64,000 nt of DNA from Malurus cyaneus samueli (lineage: Eukaryota; Chordata; Aves; Passeriformes; Maluridae), in assembly GCA_009741485.1 (NCBI GenBank), contig CM019236.1, positions 59,970,967 to 60,034,966 of the forward strand. The letters run 5' to 3'. Made by a program: the position numbers and the translations under genes. The notes under the pieces are model-generated. The model saw nothing but the letters and a program-made list of their open reading frames with translations. It was not told where the DNA came from and did not search any database. The stretch's first letter is position 1. Each line of letters starts with the position of its first letter. Of this stretch, positions 48,316-59,760 are shown piece by piece.

Positions 48316-48832
48316 AATACAAGGGAGCTAATGTGGTCCTAGGACTAAATTCAATATTGCCTCATCAAATTTTGGCTGTCAGAATATCTCAATTTCTGCA
48401 TCCTATCTCGTAAAATCAGTACTGGAGGTATTCTGACAGTGGTATTTTTTTCCTACTGGCCCTAGATAAGATAGAATTTATGGAAGTCACTAACTTAGAG
48501 ATTCATTAATGGAAGCTTCTTGTTAAATAACTGAAAATAAGTTGTTTAAGGAGAAAAAATTCTAAATGGAGTTGAATGAGATTAAAAAGCTGTGGGACTG
48601 GTGACAGTAATTTATAGGTACAGAAGTAGTTTGCTGATATATTAATAATTTATGAGCAGATGATATAGATGTTATAAATGCCTTTTTGCCATGTTGAGCT
48701 TTTCAGTTTTTATAAATTTAGTATTTATTGGATTCACGGGTAGCAGTTAATACAGGGTTTATTGTTATCTGTAATGTATTGAAATGGGTAGGTTTAAGAT
48801 CTGCATTTTATTCAGGATAGAGTTAATATGAC

Positions 48833-48980
48833 CTTGACATTAGCTCAGTTGGTTAGAACATGGTGCTATTAACAACCATGTTAAGGTTGTGTAGTTTAAT
48901 CCCCATATGGGCTATTTACTTAAGAGTTGGATTTGATGACCCTTGTGGGTCCCCTCAAGTTTAGAATATGCTTTGACTCT
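48833..48980 (+). mobile_element. tRNA-Ile-derived SINE with CR1-like tail (TguSINE1-like)
   Basis: The head matches a tRNA-Ile gene: A box TAGCTCAGTTGG (48841-48852), then GTTAGAACATGGTGCTA, a decayed anticodon arm, and a decayed B box AGTTTAATCCCC. The tail, GTTGGATTTGATGACCCTTG then TGGGTCCC, corresponds to a CR1 3' end, which lets CR1 machinery mobilise the SINE. The combination of tRNA-Ile head and CR1 tail is that of TguSINE1, described from passerine birds. Mutations in the B box and anticodon loop mean it is a dead copy rather than a tRNA gene. Confidence 0.8.
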
Positions 48981-49529
48981 TCCATGAATTTGTGATATAA
49001 AATTTCTTTTTGGAATTTAAAATAATACACTTTCTGCCAAAATGAAGCCATGGTCCAAGTTAAATAGATTCCAGCAGTTGTTGGAGAGGAGCAACTCAAA
49101 GAAAAGTGAAATCATCTACCAGGTCAGATACAATAAAAGAACAGAAAAATAATTAATGAGATAAGAAGCACTGAGGATATTGTGTACTACAGAGTGCCTG
49201 CTGAAGGATTTGATTCTATAAACAAAAAAAAGCATATCCTTTTTGCATTCTGTGTATCCTCATTAGCTGCTGTGATTTAAAGAATCCGTTAAATTCAGTA
49301 AAGAAAGAAAAGGTTTCACTCTCTTTGCAAATTAAAGACCTGTATCAGAAATAATTTGCTCCATCTTCAATTCCTCTTTCTAATGAAACAGCATGCATGA
49401 ATTTGAGTTCTGACTACCTCTTTTGGTCAAAAAAGACAATATAACTGTTTAGAGTTTGGCTGTGGTGTATGGATTCACCAGAGACAGTGAATTCTAGGGT
49501 CAGTAACAGAGGATTTTTAAAATTCAACA

Positions 49530-49659
49530 AGATTTGTTAACATTATCACTCATCCAGCACTTAATCTGCTACTAATCTAACCACTGCTGTTTTTTTAAAT
49601 TCAGCAATGGCTAGACTAGTAGCAGATATGTGCTGGATGAGTGACAACGTTGGCAAATT
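49530..49659. repeat. Long imperfect inverted repeat (hairpin, ~58-nt arms, ~12-nt loop)
   Basis: The left arm (49530-49588) contains CACTCATCCAGCAC and ATCTGCTACTAATCTAACCA. The right arm (49602-49659) contains the complement, TGGCTAGACTAGTAGCAGAT and GTGCTGGATGAGTG. The loop is a T-rich run. Arm differences are mostly transitions plus one bulge. No target duplication or transposase was seen. It could be a MITE remnant or a hairpin precursor RNA within the intron. Confidence 0.85.
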
Positions 49660-50368
49660 ACTGGGTGGTATTTCTATCAGTAAAAAAGAAATATGGGTAA
49701 ATTGCACTTGTAAGTCTGTCTTTCTGAAGTTATGTTTTTAAAATACATGGTAGTGTCCCAAGAGGTTTAGTGCATTATTTTGTCATAGGAAGAATGATTC
49801 ATTGTGAATAGTTAGGGCATAGCTGTAATTCAATAGATACATAATTTTCTTCTAAAGATATTTCTTAAAAACAATAGTATTTTGGTGTTTTTCTGTTTTT
49901 TATGCATATAGAACATTATGCTATATGGAAATAATAGCTGATTTTTAAAATTTTAGTAGGTATATGTATGTATATGTATATATAAATTTATGGATGGATG
50001 TAAGCCCTGCTAAAATGAAAATAAGCATCTCTTTTTAGCTACCTATGGGAGCTTTAGGTTCCATTCACAGATTAGGTTTTGCTATACAAATTCAGTCAGT
50101 GAAAAAGAGAGAAATGTGCAGAGGGAAGCATCACTGGCAGCAAGTACATTGCCTATCATATAAGTTCTGTTCATATGTAATAATTAACAAGGAGGCTGCA
50201 TTGGAGTTCAAACTGCGATGAATATCTAATGTTTTGACAGGTGAGCTAATAACCTGAAAAGAAAAAATCTATGGCAAGAGAAATTTATGTATCTTTCTGT
50301 ATAGTCCTAATTCATAATATTTAACCAGCTATACTAATCAGCTAGCTAAGCTTTTGAACTGACATTGT

Positions 50369-50412
50369 TCTTTAAGGTCCCTTCTAACCCAAAGGATTCT
50401 GTGATTCTATGA
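50369..50412 (+). mobile_element. CR1 3'-tail fragment
   Basis: TTCTTTAAGGTCCCTTCTAA followed by CCCAAAGGATTCTGTGATTC and TATGATCC is the typical 3' terminus of an avian CR1, in sense orientation. The body upstream is missing or too diverged to follow. Confidence 0.8.
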
Positions 50413-52313
50413 TCCAAGTCCATTTACCAGTGAGAAAACTCATTTTAATCTGAGCTTTCAGGTTGTTCTTATAGCAAGGGCAACATTTACGTTTTAGTAA
50501 AACAAGAAGAAAAAGCTGATGAACACTTGTTATCTGGTTATGTTTAGCCACAGAACGATTTACCAGTGATTCATGAAGATCTTTGCTTAAAAGCCCAAGA
50601 CTTGCATTGTACACTATTATTACAATATGTACATATAGCCCCCTCTACAAGATTATTTTATGCTCCTTTCTCTTTATCGAAATCTTCTGGTAGACTAAGT
50701 TGATTAGAAAAGTTAGTAAGTTGTGACTAAAACTTTACATGTGGTATGGCCATAAAACAAATTTAGGCTTAATTTCAAGTCATAAGCAGCTTTAAACAAA
50801 CTATTTTCCTATCATGCACTGCAAAGACAGTTTATGTAGTGCTTGAAATCTTAGCAAATGTCCTCCCTAGAGTTCAGTTAAAATTAATTTAAAAAATAAA
50901 TACTTACAGTGGTAGATTCAGAGTTCAATTCAAATTTTCATCTCATCATTTGAACTGTTTTTTCTACTTTGATGGCTATTTCCTTGACATACATATCCTT
51001 GGTTTGAACAAATCAATGGAATCTATTTGAATCTTCACTCAGAAGTGTCTGGCATTGAAAACAATGTATGCCAACTCATTCAACTCATAGGAAAAAGAAG
51101 GCTGATTTAAAAAACCCTCTTATTGCTGGTCTATCTGCTGCCTTAGGAAAAAAAAAAGACCAGAACTTGGTGGTTATAAAATCACTGATCATGTTTTTCA
51201 GCTTTCTACATCCTCTCTTTCAATTGAGGTAGCTTAATACTACCTAGACTGAATGATTTATAGTAATGCATGAATTAGGTTGTAGTAATTAAGAAGAGAA
51301 TGAGATTTTTTAGTTCTCAAATCATTCAAACTTGGGTTGAAAGCAATGATTTTCCATTGTGGTATATTTTGAAGGCTGTCTGAACCTCTGGAGAGATGCA
51401 GCGTAGAAATTTACCCTCTCCCAGCTTTCTCCTCCACAGGTTGCTAAAGGTAAAGACAACCAAACTGGTAGAAAGCAATGACATTTTAAAGAATAACGTT
51501 ATCTAAATAATTTTTACAAATGCAAAACCATGGGTTTTGCAAATTAGGAGTTTAAATTAAGAGTATTGAACAGGTTATGGCTCTGTCATTTCTTACAGTT
51601 GTTAACATTGGAAGCATAATCCACAGACAGGTGGGAAGCTCAGGTCTTCGACATTAGCACAAGTCATTGTGTTGCATTGATTCCAAGAGTTTTAAACTCA
51701 TCCTTATCTTTCAGCTGGGAGATTCCTTTATAATGATTGTCAGAAACATTTGTAAATATTTGTAAAAATTAACATTGAACTCTATGATAATCACTACTTG
51801 TCTTTAAAATCTGTATCTTAGCAAGGCTGAGATTTTGTTTTCGGGAACTGTTTTATTCAGAGCTTCACCTTATACTGAAAAAAAACCCCAGCACATTTTG
51901 GGGAATATGCAGCTGCTACTTTTCTCAATTTTTTATATCTAAATGTGATTTTATTGTTTCATTACTAATATATTAGTAAGAGGAGTTAAGCAGTAATAGC
52001 TTTTTGACTGATTCCGCAGTTTAGTTCTGATTAATATTCAGTAAATAATCAATTTCCAATTATATACTGACTTAATTTTGAATTAAATAGACATATTCAT
52101 ATTTTGAAAACATACTTGAGTCTTTTTATTGTCTACACATAATTCAAGAAAACAGTCAACTGTCATTATGCAGAGAAAAATCAGATTTCAGTATCAGTGT
52201 TACTGTTTGAAGTATTATTCAGATACACTTTGCAGCTTGTTTTGATTAATATTATCTATTACTGAGACCTTGAATTACTTGGAAATTACTGGAGCCACGT
52301 TTTTATTTTGAAG

Positions 52314-52501
52314 GAAGTGAAGCACTGAATTGTGATGCACAAAGTTCTCTCTTGGAGCGGGAAAATAACAAAGAGCCTACTCTGATTGAAACAATCTTCA
52401 CAGTATTGTCTTACTGCACTTTATCACCCAAATCTCTTGGCATTGCTTTTGAGTCCTACATGGAAAAAGAGCTGTTGTGGAATTACTTACACAATATGAC
52501 T
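52314..52501 (+). CDS. KIAA0825: KIAA0825 exon with no visible donor
   Basis: The first two bases complete an arginine codon from exon 43190. The exon reads SEALNCDAQSSLLERENNKE, then PTLIETIFTVLSYCTLSPKS and SYMEKELLWNYLHNMT, matching the family's LSPQAF...LW..LYN segment. The end is placed at the last conserved-looking codon (ACT, 52499-52501). The frame continues ATT then TAA (52505-52507), and the first GT is at 52519, beyond the stop. The next exon needs a one-base overhang. So a donor seems to be missing, through a real mutation, an alternative terminal exon or a sequence error. Confidence 0.8.
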
Positions 52502-53997
52502 ATTTAATTTATTAATAAGTATTTAAAATCTGATGTTAAATCTTGTTGGTTTTCAGACATATAGTAAACATTATTTTTACATTAATAAATCCAGTGAAAT
52601 TATGGTAGCTTACTTCAAAATGATACTATCATTGAAGGGCTTTGTGCAATCAGCCCATAGTAGGAGTGGTGAAAATTTTGAAAAACACAGAGGTTGCAGA
52701 GCAGTGTCATTGAACAGGAGTCTGATTGCCTTAATTGTTTCTCTTACCAGCAGACTGGCTGCAGAACATTTTTATAGGTCTCTACCAACAGAGGTTCTTC
52801 ACCTCTATGTGCTTAACAGCTCCAGACCTTTACCATGATTTAAAAGTAAGGAAGTATGGAAGAAGAGTAGGAAAAGAGAAGGAAGGACTTCTATTGAGGG
52901 AGAAATAATCAGATGAGCGTATAGACTCTGCCCTCAACTAAGAGGAAGACCGCCTCTTAATTTTCCATTGAAAGGGAGACCTGCCCTCATAAGGAGAGCA
53001 ACTAACTCTCTTCCCAAAGAAAAGAAGTATTCAACCAGAAAAGAGAGGTGAGGTCATATTGCAAATTATGGATTAAAAGCTGGAGAGCTGAAAAGAAGAG
53101 GAAGAAAATGGGAGAATGCAGGAGGGGAAATAAAATAAGGAGCATCATAAAATAGAAAATTAATGTGGTCAGGTATTTCTCAGAAAAAAATGGGATTGCA
53201 AAAAGTAGAAGCATAAGATGTAAGAGCAAGAAAAACAGAGAAATGGTGCATTGAAGTTTTCAGAAAGGCCATGATTAGATCAGCAAAAAGTAGAGGAAAG
53301 CAAAAGCATGAGCAGTGGATCTAAAGATCGACCATGTCAAAACACATCTCTGATATGCTCTGCAACACTCTGCCTGACAATTGCAGCTCCATGACAATGG
53401 AGAAACAGCAGTTTGCTCTGGTATTAAGAATGTGGAGAAGATTGATACTTGTAATGTCAATAACTGTATTTAGGATGGTGTGTTCTGAACATGCAGTCTC
53501 TGATGACATGCTGTGTTTCTGCTGATGACTATTATTCGTATGTGCTTTTTTCTCCAAAATACCTTTCTTTTCCTTTACTGTCTGTAGTATAACGGTTTGG
53601 GTATCTAATAAATGCAACTTCATTAACACTGTCAAGACAAGGAAGTGGAAAAAAAAGGTGTATCTGTTTGCCTCATTGATGCCTAACAAGTAATTAAATG
53701 TTTTGCATTTAAAAAGGAAGACATCAATCAGCTTAAATCAAATTTTTTGTAAATATATAAATGAAAAAATGAAGATGAAGAAAATAAACTGTTTTTTTTC
53801 CAGTACTGTATTAATATTGTACCAAGATGCTATATTGCTTTGCATTATACTTTCTTTAATTTGTAACAGACCAATAGGTCTAACTTATTATGAATCATAA
53901 TGATACTATTTTTATAAGAATTCTGAAAACACTATCTGAAACAGATTTAAACAAATAACTACACTTACTGAATATTTAATAATTCTTCCTTCTGAAG
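52502..53997. other. KIAA0825: Intron (donor undetermined), nothing recognised
   Basis: AT-rich. The open frames at 52533-52838, 53321-53689 and others have no recognisable similarity. It ends at AATTCTTCCTTCTGAAG. Confidence 0.5.
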
Positions 53998-54230
53998 TTT
54001 CCAGTTGTGGAGAGTCAGAGCCAGAAGTTATCAGATGCTTGAAGTTGACTTTGATTAATTCAGTCAAGGGTATAGTGAAACAGATAATTTCTTTGATGCA
54101 TTCATGGGAGGCAACAGAAAACTATGGAACATACCAGCACAAGCAAATAGTTCCTGAAAGTTTACTGAAAACTGTTCCAAGGAATGGAATTACACTCCTC
54201 GGGAAATGAAGAGAAAGGAATCTGGGAAAT
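53998..54230 (+). CDS. KIAA0825: KIAA0825 exon with an apparent one-base deletion
   Basis: Two bases complete a codon, then SSCGESEPEVIRCLKLTLIN, SVKGIVKQIISLMHSWEATE and VPESLLKTVP. At 54180 the frame is lost: read straight on it stops at TGA 54207-54209. Adding back one A to the AA before GG gives EWNYTPREMKRKESGK, which matches the family, and makes the exon 234 nt, the phase needed by the next exon. The donor AAAT|GTAGGT lacks the usual G at -1. The acceptor CTTCCTTCTGAAG has a good pyrimidine tract. Confidence 0.85.
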
Positions 54231-55453
54231 GTAGGTGAAATTTATACATTATATTTATTTATGTATATGATATGTGCAATACATCCTGTAAGGTTGTCAT
54301 GAGAATTTTTTACTCCTTTATTGCCAAAACTGGGCAGTGACATTTTGTGAGTGTTGTAGTTTGAGAATGAACAAACTATTTCCAAACATCCTCTGGTGGT
54401 TGGGGTTTTGAAAGTATTTTGTGTTAAAATTCAGTTCTTCTTTCTTAAGGCTTACACCCATACATATACAAACAAGGTTTTGAAAATAATCAGTATTATG
54501 GTATTGATAATAATAGTACTCAAGATGGTTTTAGCATCTGACAGTAATCAGATGGGATTCAAAACGAAGTGAAGAATAATGCCTATACTTGGGCCTCAAT
54601 GAGTGTAACCAGTTTTCTTTTTAATTATCATCTTTTCATTTAGGACTGTCATTCATCCCAACATTACAACACAGCAATATATTTTTGGCTAAAAAAAAAG
54701 CACTGAAACTGATGTGGAATATTCTACTGCCTGGTTGTGGAAACAGTTAAGAAAGAATGTAATAATATACAGAATAGGAGGTGTTCTGAAGGTGATTGGA
54801 TGTAAAGCTGATTTCTGGTATATATATTTTCATAGCCCACAGTGCCTAAAGCATCCATCACTTCAGGTCATGGTTCAGAAGGAATGTGATATGTCTTGGG
54901 TTTTGAGCAGCGTGTTTTCTGTAGTTACTTTTGTAGCTACAGTTACTATCTAAAATCTTTAAAATGCAATGCTGTCTAGAGTAGATGCTTATATGCAAGA
55001 TAATAAACTGAAATTTTGTAGTTTTGAACACAGAAAAGGCCTGATGAAAAACTAGACATTATAAATGTACGTAGTATTCTGATACACTTAATGCAGTGCT
55101 TCAGTCATGTAGCTGAAAAAATAGTACAATTTTGAAAACAACTTTTTGCCATTCTGAATACCTGAGTATTGTCTTTTTCATTAATCCTGCAATGACTGTG
55201 CACAGCAGGACTAATTGTTAAGAGAGTTACAGTCTAAGTTCTAAATTTTCTGCTTTTAACTCATGTAATTGTTTAGACTTTGTGGGATTTATGTGCAGAA
55301 ACCATAATAGAAGTGAAACTACAGTGTTGAATACTTAAGCTTTTTACTGATTTTTAGTACAAAAGGAAGTTAGAAATTATCATACAACATTCAGGAGCAT
55401 ACTATGTTAGAACTATAATGTTAATCATATAATCTTTTCTTTCTATTTTTAAG
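54231..55453. other. KIAA0825: Intron, nothing recognised
   Basis: AT-rich. The open frame at 54714-54953 has no support. It ends at TTTCTATTTTTAAG. Confidence 0.6.
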
Positions 55454-55862
55454 GCTTCACAAGGCTTGCAGCTCAGGCAGTATCTATTGTAATCAGCAAG
55501 TTACCTACAGTGATTGCATGTTTGCCTCCCCCAATTAAATACTTCTTTTTTCTGGCTGAGAGAAAAATGTCAAGAAACTTTGCTGAATTGAAGAAAGCTG
55601 GTCTGCTTGTCTGGAACTTGATTGTAATTATATGTCGGATATTTGAGGATGGAAATACTGCAGAATTTTTAACAGGTGCTACACTTGACAGATGGAGCAA
55701 AGAAAAACTCAGTTTAGTTCGTGTGTGCTTAGAAAGTATTATGGGAAAACAGAAGAGTGGTCCTAAGCAAGTGACCCAGAAGATTATACAAAGCATCGAA
55801 CAGCAAAGACCAAACTGGATTGAAAACCAGTTGCTGAAGGCAAGAAAATTGAGCATAGACAG
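55454..55862 (+). CDS. KIAA0825: KIAA0825 large exon (409 nt, phase 1 to 2)
   Basis: The longest and best-conserved exon here. It encodes [20 protein letters not shown] (first residue split), then [55 protein letters not shown] and [18 protein letters not shown]. The hydrophobic [14 protein letters not shown] stretch is likely a buried helix rather than a membrane span. The strong donor AG|GTAAGA splits a serine codon. The reverse-strand open frame of similar length (55473-55922) is a shadow. Confidence 0.95.
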
Positions 55863-58800
55863 GTAAGAACGTATATTTTTTAAACACTGTTGCTTGCTCT
55901 TTATTGGCATGTTTCTGGCCACTGCTCAATTTTAAGGAAAAGAGATGAGCAATGATCTTATATGAAGTGAATTAGTCCTTAATATTGATGACTTTATACC
56001 ATGGGTTTGTAACTTCATTGCTGAAACAATAAAATATGGTTGTTTCATCAGAACAATATGTTCATAGTAGTACAAGATTTCATATTTTCATGATGAACCA
56101 AAAAAATATGGAGAGTCCATTGTTATATCTTTCAAAATGTTAACAGGTACTAAATGTATTTATAATTTAATTTTACTGTGTTGATTAAATTAAGAGGAAC
56201 TGTGAAAAGCTTTCGGTGTTCAATCTGTGAATAAAAAGTAAGCATGCTTCATTCTAAAACATATCAAACCCTGAGGCAAATAGGATATATCACAACAGGA
56301 CAAGAAGAATATCCTGCTGTGCCTTTCTGAGAAAATACCAATTTTTCCTTCAGATTTGACATTAAGATCTTTACTGTGATTTTTTAAGGAGTTGTGTACA
56401 TGTCAATGTGTTCCTAGTCTCCAGTCTGTTTTAATGTTGCAGTCATATATCATTCTGTAAAATACCATTCATCAACTTTCCAAGATTTAGATTTATTGGA
56501 ATGACATGACTTGCTGAATTAAATTGTAACTACTGAAAGTAAGATTGCTGGTTTTTTTCACTGCTTATTCTTGAAGGTTGCAGTCATTGCATTTGTCCAT
56601 ATAAACAAAGGATACAGTGTCTGTAGTTTGGAATCAGTGATACCAGTGAACAGGCTTTTATGCAGTGCTGTAAGGGACAGTGTCCTGTTTCTATGAGTAG
56701 TGAGTTAATGTGCGTAGCAGCAATAAGTAATAGTGTCACATAAATGCACATTGATATTAACCTTTATTATCTTTAGATTTTCATTTTATTCCGATTTACA
56801 AGATATGATCCAATGATTGAAAGATTGAAGCCACATGCCAGTGACTGAAGGAGCTGTAGAATAAAAAAATCATAATGATAATTTGTAAATTCATACTTAA
56901 CATAATGGTCCCATAATTCAACTTCTAATGTCACTGAGAGAATAGATACTTTAAAAAAAAATACAGGCAGACAGTATGTGATAATTCCTAAAAACAAAAC
57001 TTTAGTTATTTGCACATCTTGTAAAGATGAGAATTTTAAATTAATATTGTACTGTATTTTCTTTTGTAAAATAACCACAGCAGTACTGTTTTAAGGTTTA
57101 GGTATCAGACTGTGGAAAGTAAAAACGGGAAAATGTTTTCTCTATATGTACAGTGTCAACTAAAGAGAGAACTAGTTTGTGACTAGGCCTGGTAATTTTA
57201 AGCTTAGGATAATAAAGAATACAATACTTGCTCTCCAAGTGAGGAGTTACTTAGTGCAGTTATGAAACTGACAGCCGTGACTTCAGATGCATTTCTGCAA
57301 TGGAAGTCTAATATCTAATATGAATGTTCTTTTTCCTTTTTTTTTTTTAAATATTATGAGTCAATATCTGGAAAAGAAAGATCCAGTTTATAAATAGCTG
57401 AGACATTAAATGTAGAGAGAAATGTTATTACAAATGCAAATTACAAAACTAATATATTAAAAGTGAAATTCAAATATTCCATTAAAGAAAATAGCAGTCA
57501 CATAACTACTAAGCTAAAAACAGTCTTTCAAGAGGAGATCTATGATATTCATGTGAGTTGTTTTTAACAGACATTACTATATTGGAAAATCTAAGTTGTT
57601 GTTATGTAACTGTTTCATAATTAAAGGATTTTTTTTGCTGAAGCTGTATGCACATGCATATGTGTATTCATATTTATACATGTTTATAGACTGCTAATAG
57701 ATACAGCATGTGAAAGAAAAAAAACAAAAACACCCTATCAAATAAAAAAAATTTATTTGGGACTGACCTGCACAGCTATAGAAATACCTTTGAAGTGCAG
57801 TGGGTATTTATAAGTAAAATCCTTGCTTCATTTTGTACTGTTATTACTATCAGAACTGCTACTTACATAAAAAGTCTAAATACTATATATTTACCTAATT
57901 TTAAAGAATATTTCAAAAATTATAGTGCTCATTGAAAGGTTCAGAAAGTGGCAGTCACACTCTTTGCCTGTCTTGTGTACTGCTTGAAAGTATTACTATT
58001 CATTAAAATAACCTTCAGTTTGCAGTAGCACCGGAGCTGTAAACAGTCACGTTAGATTCTGAAAAACACATGTCCTGAGAAGAAAAGAAATGTCTGTCTT
58101 TGCAAAGTAATTTGTTGAATTGAAGATTATTGTTTTTCATCATGGTGACCCTGACCTTGCTGGCTGGGTGCATATACAGATTAAGATGAATGCAGTTATT
58201 CCTTGGCTGAGGTCTGCCTCTCTCAGGGCACATTCTTCCTAATGACATGATTGATAGGCAGTCCCAAATCCGGAAAGGAAGTCATTAATCATAGTGCTGC
58301 CTGAATCCAATCATCTGCTTCACCTGCACAGTAACAGGCAGCAAAGGATACAATTTGGGTGCTGGCACTGATACATTCCTTTGTCAGAGGTCCTTAGCTT
58401 TTTCAATGTTAGTCGCTAAGAATTTTGACAAGAAATTCAGGTTGTATCTGCACGTGGCATCAAATATCAGCCTTAAGTGTGCTTTAATTTAAAGATCAAT
58501 ATTTTTGAAGCTTTTCTGTAAAATACACCATAATAGCAGACTATCACTTACTTCCATTCAGCAAAGAACAAAATTATAGTTTACATTGTGAAACCATTTG
58601 CTCTGTAGGACATTCTGAAGCTGCATGTGGAAGCAATATCAGCTTTAATGTCCAGCAGCTGTGCAGCTTTTCAATAGCCGCCTGTCAGGTCAAACACTAC
58701 TTTCCCAAGGACTGAAGCTTTGAAACTCATTGCACAATTTCAAAAGTAACTGCAACCACAGTTGCTTTTGTTTTTTGGGGGTTTTGGTGTTTTGGTTCTT

Positions 58801-59603
58801 TTTAAACATACATATTTAGTTTTTACAAAATTGTGGATGTTTCTTTGTTTATTTAAATTAATTCATAGTGCCTGTAGGAAGAACAATAAATCCTTGTTAG
58901 TCTTTTGAGATTTTGACACATATGTCAAAATACCTGTGTTGTCAGCTCTGGTATTTGAGGAAATTTTAGTACTTTTCTTTCTTAGAATTATCACTAACAA
59001 TAATTTACCAGTAAACAATACTAGCAGTAACTTATATGTTTGTATACAGAGAGAGCAGTCTGACAGTGATCAGAGATTTGAATGCATAATTGTGGAGGCT
59101 TTGGAGATGTTCACCTTCAATTTCTACGGTAGCAGTTTCACAATACTCGGAAAAAAGGAATGTACACAGGGCAAAAAGTGCAACAAGTGGCAAGTAGGTA
59201 CTTTTTAAATGGTTAACAACATACCATGGGAAGAAAAATACTTTCAAGTTAAAACTTCTATACTTATAGGCTACCTTTCTGACATGTTACTCTTAATATG
59301 TGCTGTGACAGGCAAAGAGAAATGCAAAGAGATAGAATGTAAATGCCTTTTCTAGAAGCAAAGATACTTCTCTAAAGGAAACTACTTGCTGCTTCTATAG
59401 CCTTAGAGTAAAGAATGTTTTATGTGTTTCTTTACAATTAAGGTGATTGAAATTAGTATGTTTAGCATGTATTATGTGAGACATATGTACAACAACGTTT
59501 GTGTAAATACTTTCAGCTTTTTCTGAACATGTAATTCTGAGTTTGTATTAGTATTTTGCTTTTTAGAAATTTAACTTAAGACTGTGTTTTTTCTATATTC
59601 TAG
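55863..59603. other. KIAA0825: Intron, nothing recognised
   Basis: AT-rich with short homopolymer runs (for example a T run at 57340-57350). No CR1, SINE or LTR was recognised. The open frames at 56773-57078, 58015-58248 and 58936-59208 are unsupported. It ends at TTTTTTCTATATTCTAG. Confidence 0.6.
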
Positions 59604-59760
59604 TGCTTCAGTCACAGTTAAAGGTGCAACGGTAGAGGAAGGAGGTATTGCAGTTGGATTCACTGAGCAGAATATAAACATGATGGTCCTGGATATCTGC
59701 CACAAACCAGGTGGTAGCGAGTACCTGAGGCAAATTTATCATATCATCCGGCTCAATGAG
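59604..59760 (+). CDS. KIAA0825: KIAA0825 exon (157 nt, phase 2 to 0)
   Basis: The first base completes a serine. The exon reads [20 protein letters not shown], then [20 protein letters not shown] and [12 protein letters not shown]. This segment is highly characteristic. I place the donor at GAG|GTAGGG (59761). A second, stronger-looking donor, AG|GTATGT at 59793, would add [11 protein letters not shown]. From memory the family continues differently after NE, which favours the first donor. Confidence 0.9.

Larger units (their letters stand above)
43330..52313. other. KIAA0825: Large intron with LTR elements, SINE, hairpin and CR1 tail
   Basis: AT-rich except for the GC-rich LTR insertions at 46.35-48.3 kb. 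It also contains an AT-dinucleotide repeat (44033-44088), a 50-bp tandem duplication (44721-44820), a SINE (48833-48980), an inverted repeat (49530-49659) and a CR1 tail (50369-50412). Other open frames in the interval lack coding support. Confidence 0.6.
429..59760 (+). other. KIAA0825: KIAA0825 orthologue, internal gene segment (12 exons, both ends missing)
   Basis: The open blocks on the + strand have matching splice phases and read continuously as one protein that I recognise as KIAA0825, a large vertebrate protein with DUF4495. Its biochemical role is not known; variants of the human gene are linked to postaxial polydactyly. Diagnostic stretches are [20 protein letters not shown] (exon 2476), [10 protein letters not shown] (exon 6669), LLLETLLHHDCLLV (exon 43190), VKQIISLMHSWEATEN (exon 53998), [16 protein letters not shown] (exon 55454) and [20 protein letters not shown] (exon 59604). 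The protein looks soluble and helical; no signal peptide or clear membrane segment is seen. The initiator methionine and the terminal exon lie outside the window. The gene is interrupted at 16.2-38.9 kb by sequence that probably does not belong here. Identification rests on remembered human sequence and on exon order, not on an alignment. Confidence 0.85.

Noticed and set aside
48841..48910. Functional tRNA-Ile gene
   Set aside because: Anticodon arm and B box are decayed and a CR1-type tail follows, so it is a SINE head.
52490..52520. U12-type AT-AC intron as an explanation for the missing donor
   Set aside because: The conserved ATATCCTT donor motif is absent around 52500.
55473..55922. 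149-codon reverse-strand open frame
   Set aside because: Shadow of the strongly supported KIAA0825 exon on the + strand.
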